Positions 1 through 5,791 of a stretch of 5,791 nucleotides of DNA are shown in pieces. Positions within the stretch are counted from its first letter, which is position 1. Each line of letters opens with the position of its first letter. Source of the stretch: Gammaproteobacteria bacterium (GTDB lineage Bacteria; Pseudomonadota; Gammaproteobacteria; HK1). The stretch covers positions 1-5,791 of the forward strand of contig JAGRHX010001095.1 of assembly GCA_020444775.1 (NCBI GenBank). The letters run 5' to 3'. Position numbers and translations under genes: made by a program. The notes beneath the pieces are model-generated. The model searched no databases. It saw only the letters and a program-made list of their open reading frames with translations, and was not told where the DNA came from.

Positions 1-644
1 GGCGCGCCTGGTGGCCACTGCTCGAGGACCTGCCGCTGAACGCCATGTGCGCGGAGCTGGCCCGGTTCGATTGCGCCGATCCAGCGCGTGCGCTTTATCT
101 GTTCCTGCTCGGCAACGATCAGCGTCGTCATCTGGCCGGGCACTTCGAGGACATCGATCTGAACCGGATCGAACTGAAACTGCCGTTCTTCGATGCGGAG
201 CTGGTGCGGAGCTTCGTCGAGGCGCCGCTCGATCTGGGACTCGGGCACGGCCTGTACATGCGATTCTTCGAGCAGCTACCGGCGCCTGCCCGAGCGGTTG
301 CCTGGCAGACCTATCCCGGGCACGAGCCGTGCCCGTTGCCCTATCCGGACGGCGCCCGTTATCAGTGGGGTCGCGACTCCAGACCCCGGCGCCGAGCCCT
401 GCGTCGCGCCTGGGCGACAGTGGGGCTGCGGTTGATTCGTCGCAAAGCCATTCCGGAGCAGGTGATGCCGCGTAGCGCGCTGTGGCGAGCCTTGCTGCTG
501 ACCCTGACCGGTCTCAGCGACCAGGCCTGGCTGTTGCGGGAGGCCGAGCTCATGAACCACTACTTCCAGTGCAGCGCGGGTCGTTTCCAACCACCTGCCA
601 GCGTGGGCAAGCGGAATTCAGCGCCCGCCCAGCAGCACTCGTAG
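1..644 (+). CDS. Asparagine-synthase-family amidotransferase, C-terminal part (5' truncated by window edge)
   Basis: The reading frame is open from the window edge (first full codon at base 3) to a TAG at 642-644, so the start lies outside. The Met codon at 45 has no ribosome binding site and is internal. About 213 residues are visible. They resemble the C-terminal end of the ATP-pyrophosphatase synthetase domain of asparagine synthases: the segment IELKLPFFD (bases 168-194) corresponds to the family's 'EARVPFLD' motif, followed by a helix (ELVRSFVEAPLDLGLGH) as in AsnB. Family members activate a carboxylate with ATP and transfer ammonia from glutamine. The N-terminal glutaminase domain and PP-loop are off-window, so activity cannot be judged. 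Beside a flippase, it more likely amidates a glycan or metabolite than free aspartate (inference). The tail is Arg-rich and then polar, and it overlaps the end of the opposite-strand flippase gene. A lasso-peptide-cyclase-like role cannot be excluded from this fragment, but no precursor is visible. Confidence 0.72.
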   Translation, partial: RAWWPLLEDLPLNAMCAELARFDCADPARALYLFLLGNDQRRHLAGHFEDIDLNRIELKLPFFDAELVRSFVEAPLDLGLGHGLYMRFFEQLPAPARAVAWQTYPGHEPCPLPYPDGARYQWGRDSRPRRRALRRAWATVGLRLIRRKAIPEQVMPRSALWRALLLTLTGLSDQAWLLREAELMNHYFQCSAGRFQPPASVGKRNSAPAQQHS

Positions 645-2057
645 CTCGGCTAGATGGTTGCGACCGCTGACCCAGGTGCCGACGCCGTATAGCAGCACAC
701 CGGCGAGTACGCACAGCGTCGCCACCAACCAGGTGTCGAGTCCGGCCCACAGCAGGATGCCGCGCAGGCCGAGGACGCCAGCACCCATGCCGATGCCGAC
801 CAGGCAGGGTGTCTTTATGGCCCGCCAGAACTCGTTCAGACCGAGCCCGAGCACCGGCAACGCCATGCGTAGCAGCACGCCGAACAACAACGGGTAGACG
901 GTGATCCAGGCCAGCGCCATGCCGGTCAGTCCATGGCCCGCGCCAAGCGCGAAGGCGGTCGGCATGGCCACGCAGCTGAGCGCCAGATAACGGGCCATCA
1001 GGCCGGGACGCCCTATTGCGTAGATCGCGGGGGAGAGCACGTTGGCGAGCATGCGCAATGGAATCGCAAGGCTCATGATCTGCAGCGGCCGTGTGACCTC
1101 CAGCCAGCGCTCACCGAGCAGCAGCCAGACCAGCTCTGGTGTCACGCAGGCAAGCCCGATGCCGACCGGGAAGGCCAGCAGGGCGGTGGTGCGCAGCACC
1201 CTGGACATGTGTCGGCTCACGGCATCCGCGTCGTCCTTGACCTTGGAGAAGGCGGCGAAACCGATCTCGTTGACGATGCCCGATACCTTGGCGAGCGGCA
1301 TTGCGCTGAGGGTCTTGGCGACCGTGTACAGACCCAGCGGACCGGCACCGAGCAGCCGCCCGGCAATCAGCGTGTCGGCCTGGTTGTAGGCGAAGAAGAG
1401 CAGTCGGTTGAGCAGGATGAGGCCGCCGAAGCGGAACACCTCGGCGTGCAGCGTGCGGGACAGACGTGGCCAGACCCAATAGCGGGACATCACGAGCGCC
1501 ATGCCTGCCGTGCAGACGCGTCCGGCCAGATGGCCGATGGCCAGTGCCCAGACGCCCAGACCGGCGAGCGCCAGCGCCAGCGTGGTCAGGCTCGCGCAAA
1601 TGGCGGCGCTGAAGTCGACCAGGGACTTGGCCTTGAAACGCATCTCGCGGCGCAGCACGTTGAGTGGCACGACGCTCAGCGCCGCGATGGGCAGGCTGAG
1701 TGCAAGCACCCGGATCAAGGTGGTCAGGGCGGGCTGGTCGTAGAAGTCGGCGACCAGCGGTGCGGCCAGGTACACGGCGACAAACAGCACACCGTTGACC
1801 AGCAGCACGATGGCCAGAATCTGGGCCGCCATGGCGCGGTCGAAATCGCGTCGCTGGACGATGGCAGAGCCCAGACCCAGCTCGTTGAGCAGGAAGGAGA
1901 ACTCCATCAGCACCATGGCCAGCGCCATCAGTCCATAGTCCTGTGGTGACAGCAGGCGGATCACGAATAGCGTGACGGCCCAGGTGAGGATCTGGGCTGC
2001 GAGGCGGCCGGCGGTCGACCAGCGCAGGGCGGTCGCGACCTGGGTGCCGATGTCCAT
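618..2057 (-). CDS. Polysaccharide flippase, Wzx/PST family (MOP superfamily)
   Basis: This 479-residue integral inner-membrane protein has about a dozen or more hydrophobic segments along its whole length, for example around residues 20-35, 43-60, 76-100, 112-132, 150-190, 292-312, 355-400 and 418-460. The order of motifs fits oligosaccharide flippases: an early VIRLLSPQDYGLMALA (residues 32-47), then LNRLLFFAYNQADTLIAGRLLG (216-237, broken here by the description only), then LGLYTVAKTLSAMP and FAAFSKVKDD. Family members move lipid-linked glycan repeat units from the cytoplasmic to the periplasmic face for Wzy-type polymerisation. The length is normal for the family. The frame stays open upstream to base 2564, but the extra 169 residues are Pro/Arg/Thr-rich and lack family character. 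Met at 2057 starts immediately before the conserved first membrane helix. No strong Shine-Dalgarno is visible before it, so the start is good but not certain. The polymerase and glycosyltransferases expected in such a locus are not in the window. Confidence 0.88.
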   Translation of the reverse strand: MDIGTQVATALRWSTAGRLAAQILTWAVTLFVIRLLSPQDYGLMALAMVLMEFSFLLNELGLGSAIVQRRDFDRAMAAQILAIVLLVNGVLFVAVYLAAPLVADFYDQPALTTLIRVLALSLPIAALSVVPLNVLRREMRFKAKSLVDFSAAICASLTTLALALAGLGVWALAIGHLAGRVCTAGMALVMSRYWVWPRLSRTLHAEVFRFGGLILLNRLLFFAYNQADTLIAGRLLGAGPLGLYTVAKTLSAMPLAKVSGIVNEIGFAAFSKVKDDADAVSRHMSRVLRTTALLAFPVGIGLACVTPELVWLLLGERWLEVTRPLQIMSLAIPLRMLANVLSPAIYAIGRPGLMARYLALSCVAMPTAFALGAGHGLTGMALAWITVYPLLFGVLLRMALPVLGLGLNEFWRAIKTPCLVGIGMGAGVLGLRGILLWAGLDTWLVATLCVLAGVLLYGVGTWVSGRNHLAELRVLLGGR

Positions 2058-2210
2058 CAGGTGTGGGTGATCCGGAGAGGTGAGTTGGCGCGCCAGTATG
2101 TCGTCACAGCGAGTCGCCGATCCAGCGAGGTGCGGTGCCAGGGACCACGAAAACCGCGAAGGCGTCGCAGTTTCGCCATGCGCTCGGGGGCACCGTCGCA
2201 TGACCTCTCG

Positions 2211-2240
2211 CCAAGCTCGACAGCGGCTTGCTAGGCTTGG
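2211..2240. repeat. Short inverted repeat with alternative pairing arms
   Basis: CCAAGC at 2211-2216 pairs perfectly with GCTTGG at 2235-2240. The inner CAAGC (2212-2216) can instead pair with GCTTG at 2226-2230. The left arm therefore has two mutually exclusive partners. It lies in the middle of the divergent intergenic region and could be an operator or a leader-RNA hairpin. The arms are only 5-6 bp, so chance is a real possibility. Confidence 0.3.
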
Positions 2241-2357
2241 GAATGAGTCGTGTGCAGGATCTCTCGAGGTCGCCGCGACGCCGGCGCGGCCCCTTGGACC
2301 GGTGTTCGTGGGCTCGGCCATGAGTGAATCGGTGGGTTGGGTCGCAGGGCTTGTGCC

Positions 2358-2400
2358 GGTGACCAGATGGGTGACCCGATGGGTGACTCGATGAGCGATC
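2358..2400. repeat. 12-bp-period tandem repeat with GGTGACY core
   Basis: The heptamer GGTGACC occurs at 2358-2364 and 2370-2376, and GGTGACT at 2382-2388, so three cores start exactly 12 bp apart. Two adjacent 12-mers (2365-2376 and 2377-2388) share GATGGGTGAC. A third, degenerate unit (2389-2400) keeps CGATG and GA at the same phase. GGTGACC is itself a near-palindrome (GGT-N-ACC). The array ends 99 bp before the ligase start. It may be a cooperative binding site for a regulator or a simple slippage-derived repeat. The sequence alone does not decide. Confidence 0.55.
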
Positions 2401-2489
2401 CGTGGTGGTCGAGCCGGTGGGCGCTGGTATGTAGCGACGCCGCGCTGGCTGGAACGAGCCGATGGAGCAGGGGCGCTGAGCTGCCAAAT

Positions 2490-2495
2490 GAGGAG
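2490..2495 (+). promoter_or_regulatory. Ribosome binding site of the acyl-CoA ligase gene
   Basis: GAGGAG lies four bases before the ATG at 2500. It overlaps the alternative in-frame ATG at 2488, which has no comparable purine-rich site at a good distance. This favours 2500 as the true start. The spacing is slightly short, so 2488 (four residues longer) is not excluded. Confidence 0.55.
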
Positions 2496-2499
2496 CGGC

Positions 2500-4020
2500 A
2501 TGATCGAATTGCGTAGACAATTCTTGAGGAACCTGGTTCTGCCCGGGGCAGCCATGCTGAGCAAGACACGGTTTCTCAGCCACTACCGGGAGATGCGTGC
2601 GCTGGAGCGTCGGCCGCGGGCCGATACCCTGGCAGTGCAGCGTCGTCGTCTCGCCGCGCTGCTGGCCAGCATGCAGTCGATGCCGCATTGGCGCGGCGTG
2701 CTGCAGGAGCGCGGCATGGGGCCGGAGTCATTGACCGCCGACGTCACGGTGGGGCAGTTGCTGGCGCGACTGCCGGTCATGGACAAGGCACAGCTGCGCG
2801 GTGGGATTCACGACATGGTACGTGAAGGTGAGAATCGCGAGGGCTGGCAGTTCACCAACTCCTCGGGTACCACCGAGCGGGTGACCATCGTCCACGACTT
2901 CGCGCGGCGTGACTTCATGCGCGCCACGCAGATGCGAGCGTATCGGATCGCTACCGGGCTGGACGTCGGCAGCAGCTCGGTGGAGATCCCGCCGGACTCG
3001 TGCAACATCCTGTGTGGTTTCGAGGATCCGGGCCCGGAAGAGCTCATACCCTACGTGCGCTACGCGATGAAGAAGCGCAATCTGTTCGAGCCCACCACCA
3101 TCGCCAATCTACGCGGCCGTTTCGAGCGCCGCGTGATGTACGCCCAGACCACCTTGATGCCCATCGATCCGGCGGCGCTGGATGCGTTGCTGCAGGTGCT
3201 GGACGAGCGTCTGGATGAGACTGCCCGGCACGCGCCCATGGTCTTGCGGGGGCTGCCACACTTCCTGCTGTGGATGACCGAGCGCGCCGCGGCGCGTGGT
3301 CTGAAGCTGCCGTCGGTGAAGGTCATCCTGCCCTATGGCGGACTGATGTCACCGGTGATGGCGCGCCGCTGCGAGCAGGCGCTGGGCGCACCGTTTCGCG
3401 ACATCTATGGGACCAGCGAGCTGGGCATCATGGCGGTAGCCTGCGAGCACGGCCATTTGCACGTGTTCGAGGATCTGTATTGCATCGAGGTGCTGGACGA
3501 GGCGGGGGCGGCCGCAGCGGACGGCCGGATCGGTGAGCTTGCAATCACCGATCTGACCAACCACGCCATGCCCGTCGTGCGCTACCGTGTCGGTGACATG
3601 GGTAGTATCGAGTTCGGTCGCTGTGCCTGCGGCCGCGAAGGGCAGACCCTGGTGTTGCATGGTCGCAGCGCCGAGTGCTTGCGCCTGGATGGCGTCGAGC
3701 CGCTGCCAGCGCGAGAGCTCGACGACATCGTGTTCAGCGATCGTGGCGTGTGGAACTTCCGCCTGGATCAACGCACCCGCAATGGCTTCGAGTTGACCCT
3801 GGTGCCCGCGCCGGACGCCGAGCCGGATACGGCCGCGCTCGCGGCGGCGGTCCAAGCGCGTTTGAAATTGGACAAGCCGCCGCGCGTACGGGTCCGGCCG
3901 TACATCCGCCCCGAGGGTAGCGGCAAGTACCGTGCGGCGGCGCCGCGCGGCAGCGCCGCGCCGTCCTCGGACGAGACGACAACGCCATTGGCGGTGTCAG
4001 GCCACGAGACGGCGCACTAG
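2500..4020 (+). CDS. PaaK/CapK-like AMP-forming acyl-CoA ligase
   Basis: This 506-residue cytoplasmic protein belongs to the adenylate-forming superfamily, phenylacetate-CoA ligase (PaaK/CapK) branch. Such enzymes activate a carboxylate with ATP to an acyl-adenylate and usually transfer it to CoA. Visible motifs in order are: the phosphate-binding loop TNSSGTTE (residues 119-126), YGTSE (303-307, aromatic-Gly-Thr-x-Glu), RYRVGD (361-366, with the ribose-binding Asp) and GSGKYR near the C terminus with the expected catalytic Lys476. All core residues are present, so the enzyme looks active. The Cys/His-rich spots CEHGH (315-319) and CACG (375-378) resemble the metal-binding cysteines seen in many PaaK-like proteins. 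After Lys476 there is a polar Ser/Thr/Ala tail of about 25 residues, and the N terminus carries a basic extension, so it is somewhat longer than usual. The substrate cannot be read from sequence. The next plus-strand gene follows after 114 bp and probably shares its transcript. Many capsule and exopolysaccharide loci carry such ligases with unclear roles. Confidence 0.87.
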   Translation: MIELRRQFLRNLVLPGAAMLSKTRFLSHYREMRALERRPRADTLAVQRRRLAALLASMQSMPHWRGVLQERGMGPESLTADVTVGQLLARLPVMDKAQLRGGIHDMVREGENREGWQFTNSSGTTERVTIVHDFARRDFMRATQMRAYRIATGLDVGSSSVEIPPDSCNILCGFEDPGPEELIPYVRYAMKKRNLFEPTTIANLRGRFERRVMYAQTTLMPIDPAALDALLQVLDERLDETARHAPMVLRGLPHFLLWMTERAAARGLKLPSVKVILPYGGLMSPVMARRCEQALGAPFRDIYGTSELGIMAVACEHGHLHVFEDLYCIEVLDEAGAAAADGRIGELAITDLTNHAMPVVRYRVGDMGSIEFGRCACGREGQTLVLHGRSAECLRLDGVEPLPARELDDIVFSDRGVWNFRLDQRTRNGFELTLVPAPDAEPDTAALAAAVQARLKLDKPPRVRVRPYIRPEGSGKYRAAAPRGSAAPSSDETTTPLAVSGHETAH

Positions 4021-4134
4021 ACGGCCATGGACCTCGGGTGGCGGCTCCTTCGAAACGCGCGACCCGAAACAGAACGTGAATACCCGGGGGCGGCGTCGTG
4101 AGCGCGCTACCGGGCCTTCAGGAATGCGAGCTTC
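4021..4134 (+). other. Gap between ligase and desulfurase genes
   Basis: These 114 bp hold no gene. I see no stem followed by a T-tract that would stop transcription, so read-through from the ligase is plausible. The only structure noted is CCCGG (4083-4087) facing CCGGG (4110-4114), a weak 5-bp pairing. AGGA at 4120-4123 is the best Shine-Dalgarno candidate for the following gene. It sits 11 bases before the ATG at 4135, which is longer than ideal. Confidence 0.45.
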
Positions 4135-5334
4135 ATGATGAACATCGAACAGATACGCGCCCAGTTTCCCGCCCTGGCACGTCGCGGCCCTTCGGGCGCG
4201 CCGCTTGTCTATCTGGACAGTGCGGCCACTTCGCTCAAGCCACAGCCGGTGATCGACAAGATCGCCTATGCGCTCGGCAACCAGACCGGCGCGGTGCATC
4301 GCTCGGTGCATTTCCTCGGCGACGAGGCAACCGCCATCTACGAGGATGCGCGCCAGCGGGTGGCCTGGCACATCGGGGCGGAGAGCCACGAGGTGGTATT
4401 CGTACGCAACACCACCGAGGCCCTGAACGTGGTCGCCGGCGGCTGGCGCGATTGTCGACGTTCAGTGGTGAGCCTGACCGACCATCATTCCAGCATCCTG
4501 CCCTGGCGGGGGGAGATCACCCGTCTGGCGCCGCGGGCGGATGGCACGGTGGATCTCGATGCGCTGGAGCAGAGCCTGGATCGGGGCGGTGTGGACGTGG
4601 TCTGCCTGTCGCACGTGTCGAACGTGACCGGCGCGGAGATCGACGCGCCGGCGGTGGCCGAGCGGGTGCACGCGGCCGGCGCGATCTTCGTGCTGGATGC
4701 CGCGCAGTCGCTACCACACCGTGCGCTCGACGTTGCCGATCTGGACTGTGATTTCATGGCCTTCAGCGGCCACAAGATGTGCGGCCCGGGTGGCATCGGG
4801 GTGCTGTACGGCAAGAGCGATTGTCTGGACCGGCTGCAGCCGGTGCTCGTCGGGGGCGGTATGGTCGACAGCGTCTCGGCCGAGGGATACAGCCCGATGG
4901 CGGTGCCGTGGCGCTTCGAGGCGGGTACACCGGCTCCGGAGATCGCGGCGGGACTGGCCGCGGCCATCGATTTCCTCGATGACATCGGCCTCGAGGAGAT
5001 TGAAGCGCATCAGCGTCTGCTCACCAGTCACGCGCTGGGCGTGCTGCGCGAGCGGCTTCCGCACATCCCTATCGTCGGTCCCACCGATGACAGCAGGGTG
5101 GGGGCGATCTGCTTGCAGGTGCCCGGCGAGTCACCGCATCAGCTCGCGCGCTCGTTGAGCGACGGCTTCAGCATCTGTGCCCGTTCGGGTTTTCATTGCG
5201 CGGAGCCGTTGCATCGGCATCTGGACGTGATGGCGACCCTACGCATCTCACCCTATCTGTACAACACCACCGACGAGATCGACCTGTTCGTCGACGCCAT
5301 CATCAAGCTGCACGCCCTGTCCGGCGCGGCCTGA
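4135..5334 (+). CDS. Group II (SufS/CsdA-type) cysteine desulfurase-like PLP enzyme
   Basis: This 399-residue, full-length class V aminotransferase-fold protein is presumably a cytoplasmic dimer. Cysteine desulfurases use PLP to convert L-cysteine to alanine, leaving a persulfide on an active-site cysteine. Visible signatures in order are: YLDSAATS (26-33), NTTEALN (92-98), DHHSSILPW (116-124, PLP-stacking His), DAAQ (188-191, Asp and Gln contacting PLP), SGHK with the PLP Lys214, FEAGTP (261-266, Thr contributed across the dimer), RSGFHC with the catalytic Cys355, and LRIS with substrate-binding Arg370 before YNTTDEID. The RxGxHC loop and the YNT block are specific for SufS/CsdA rather than IscS/NifS or other class V enzymes. 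One deviation is Cys216 two residues after the PLP lysine, where SufS has Tyr. Tandem ATGs at 4135 and 4138 make the start ambiguous by one residue. No sufBCD, sufE or sufU lies nearby within the window, so a dedicated pathway role with the upstream ligase is as likely as Fe-S assembly (inference). Confidence 0.88.
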   Translation: MMNIEQIRAQFPALARRGPSGAPLVYLDSAATSLKPQPVIDKIAYALGNQTGAVHRSVHFLGDEATAIYEDARQRVAWHIGAESHEVVFVRNTTEALNVVAGGWRDCRRSVVSLTDHHSSILPWRGEITRLAPRADGTVDLDALEQSLDRGGVDVVCLSHVSNVTGAEIDAPAVAERVHAAGAIFVLDAAQSLPHRALDVADLDCDFMAFSGHKMCGPGGIGVLYGKSDCLDRLQPVLVGGGMVDSVSAEGYSPMAVPWRFEAGTPAPEIAAGLAAAIDFLDDIGLEEIEAHQRLLTSHALGVLRERLPHIPIVGPTDDSRVGAICLQVPGESPHQLARSLSDGFSICARSGFHCAEPLHRHLDVMATLRISPYLYNTTDEIDLFVDAIIKLHALSGAA

Positions 5335-5345
5335 CCATTGACGGG

Positions 5346-5372
5346 CGTGAGCGCCGTAGCGCGGCGCTCACG
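5346..5372. terminator. Perfect hairpin in convergent junction, putative bidirectional terminator
   Basis: An 11-bp perfect stem (5346-5356 with 5362-5372) closes a five-base loop TAGCG at 5357-5361. It begins 11 bp after the desulfurase stop codon and reaches into the last codons of the opposite-strand lactonase gene, so that gene's TGA (5370-5368) lies inside one arm. Being symmetric, it would form in transcripts from both directions. No T-tract follows on either side. It is therefore not a textbook intrinsic terminator and may instead protect 3' ends or assist Rho-dependent stopping. Confidence 0.65.
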
Positions 5373-5791
5373 GCAGTCCGGCGTGCGCGTGCTCGACGCG
5401 TATCGACTCGATGCGGCCGTCACGACGGGCCTCGGCGTGCGCACCCGAGCCGGTCGCCGTGCACACGTACAGGGTGCATCCGTCCTCACCACCGAGCATG
5501 CAGGCGTAGGCGCCACGATCACCGGTGTCGATGCGCTGCTCGATGTGTCCGTCCGCAGTGACCCGGATGACGCAGCGGTTGCGTGGGTCCGCGACCCAGA
5601 CGGCGCCGGCGGCGTCCAGACAGATGCCGTCAGGGTAGTGGCTGCCGAGATCGGCGAACAGCCGGCGATTGGACAGCCTGCCGTCGGCGGCCACGTCGAA
5701 GGCGGTCAGTCGATTGGCACGGGTCTCGGCGATGATCAATCGCTTGCCGTCGGGGGTGATCACGGTGCCGTTCGGGAAGAACAGGTCCTCG
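5368..5791 (-). CDS. SMP-30/gluconolactonase/LRE-family protein, C-terminal part (5' end beyond window)
   Basis: The frame runs open from the right edge to a TGA at 5370-5368, leaving 140 visible residues, about half of a typical protein of this family. A GTG at 5763 could be read as a start, but coding similarity continues upstream of it (LFFPNGT), so it is internal. Family members are six-bladed beta-propellers that hydrolyse sugar or other lactones using a divalent metal. The FPNG Asn (visible residue 7) and the YPDG Asp (visible residue 54) match two of the three metal ligands of human SMP-30 (Asn154 and Asp204), with nearly the same spacing. The blade-like repeats PDGKRLIIAET and LDAAGAVWVADP also fit. 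The third ligand, an N-terminal Glu, is off-window. The gene is convergent with the desulfurase gene, separated from it by 33 bp and sharing the hairpin. The substrate is unknown. Strictosidine-synthase-like propellers are a less likely alternative. Confidence 0.82.
   Translation of the reverse strand, partial: EDLFFPNGTVITPDGKRLIIAETRANRLTAFDVAADGRLSNRRLFADLGSHYPDGICLDAAGAVWVADPRNRCVIRVTADGHIEQRIDTGDRGAYACMLGGEDGCTLYVCTATGSGAHAEARRDGRIESIRVEHAHAGLP

Larger units (their letters stand above)
2058..2499. other. Divergent intergenic region without a convincing gene
   Basis: About 440 bp separates the divergently transcribed flippase and ligase genes, so it should hold promoters for both. Several frames are open here, but their translations are Arg/Pro/Thr-rich with no family resemblance, as expected for GC-rich noncoding DNA. 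What is visible is a 12-bp-period tandem repeat at 2358-2400, an inverted repeat at 2211-2240 and the ligase ribosome binding site at 2490-2495. I found no well-matched sigma70 -35/-10 pair on either strand. A 'CATACT' on the minus strand (2099-2094) has no recognisable -35 partner. Confidence 0.6.

Noticed and set aside
933..1949. 338-codon plus-strand open frame
   Set aside because: It is antisense to the flippase. The translation is Gln/Gly/Arg/His-rich with no family resemblance, typical of an opposite-strand shadow in GC-rich DNA.
2094..2099. Minus-strand CATACT as a -10 element for the flippase
   Set aside because: It matches only four of six consensus bases and has no recognisable -35 at 16-18 bp. 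It is insufficient to call a promoter.
2080..2394. 104-codon plus-strand open frame in the intergenic region
   Set aside because: There is no ribosome binding site that stands out, the composition is low-information, and its end merely translates the 12-bp repeat (WVTRWVTR).
2358..2400. CRISPR array or phage attachment site
   Set aside because: The units are 12 bp, contiguous and without spacers, and there is no integrase, tRNA or cas gene nearby.
2058..2564. N-terminal extension of the flippase frame by 169 residues
   Set aside because: The added translation is Arg/Pro/Thr-rich and lacks membrane or family character. It also overlaps the start of the divergent ligase gene. Met at 2057 sits where flippases of this family begin.
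2104..2688. 194-codon minus-strand open frame
   Set aside because: It overlaps the ligase start and the repeat array, its composition is Arg/His/Pro/Ser-rich, and no motif is visible.
4098..4751. 217-codon plus-strand open frame from a GTG
   Set aside because: It is out of frame with, and overlaps, the clearly recognisable desulfurase, and its translation is Gly/Arg-rich.
5761..5763. GTG at 5763 as start of the lactonase gene
   Set aside because: The conserved FPNG metal-ligand motif lies upstream of it in the same frame, so the gene continues past the window.

Overview
The window is high-GC bacterial DNA (roughly 60-65% by eye, not computed) and is densely coding. It carries five protein-coding genes, two of them cut by the window edges. 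A Wzx/PST-type polysaccharide flippase plus an asparagine-synthase-like amidotransferase suggest a surface or extracellular polysaccharide (or decorated glycan) locus. This fits a Gram-negative, probably proteobacterial, chromosome. No marker here fixes the genus. I saw no rRNA, tRNA, CRISPR array, transposase or IS end.

Layout from left to right: (1) 1-644, plus strand, is the C-terminal end of an asparagine-synthase-family protein. (2) 618-2057, minus strand, is a complete 479-residue polysaccharide flippase. Its 3' end overlaps the 3' end of gene 1 by 27 bp, tail to tail. (3) 2058-2499 is a roughly 440 bp divergent intergenic region with no convincing gene. It holds a short 12-bp-period tandem repeat built on GGTGACY and an inverted repeat. 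(4) 2500-4020, plus strand, is a PaaK/CapK-like AMP-forming acyl-CoA ligase. (5) 4135-5334, plus strand, is a class V aminotransferase-fold enzyme with all the signatures of a group II (SufS/CsdA) cysteine desulfurase. It lies 114 bp after gene 4 and is probably co-transcribed with it. (6) 5346-5372 is a perfect 11-bp-stem hairpin in the convergent junction. (7) 5368-5791, minus strand, is the C-terminal half of an SMP-30/gluconolactonase/LRE-type beta-propeller, continuing past the right edge.

How they might work together (inference): the flippase would export an undecaprenyl-linked repeat unit, and the asparagine-synthase-like protein would amidate a sugar or acyl carboxylate. The ligase and the desulfurase form their own two-gene plus-strand unit. 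An acyl-adenylating enzyme beside a cysteine desulfurase with an intact catalytic cysteine, away from any visible suf or isc genes, suggests that activated carboxylate and persulfide sulfur could meet in one pathway, for example to make a thioacid or thioester. This is the most unusual feature of the window, but it remains a hypothesis. The lactonase-like gene points the opposite way and may be an unrelated neighbour.
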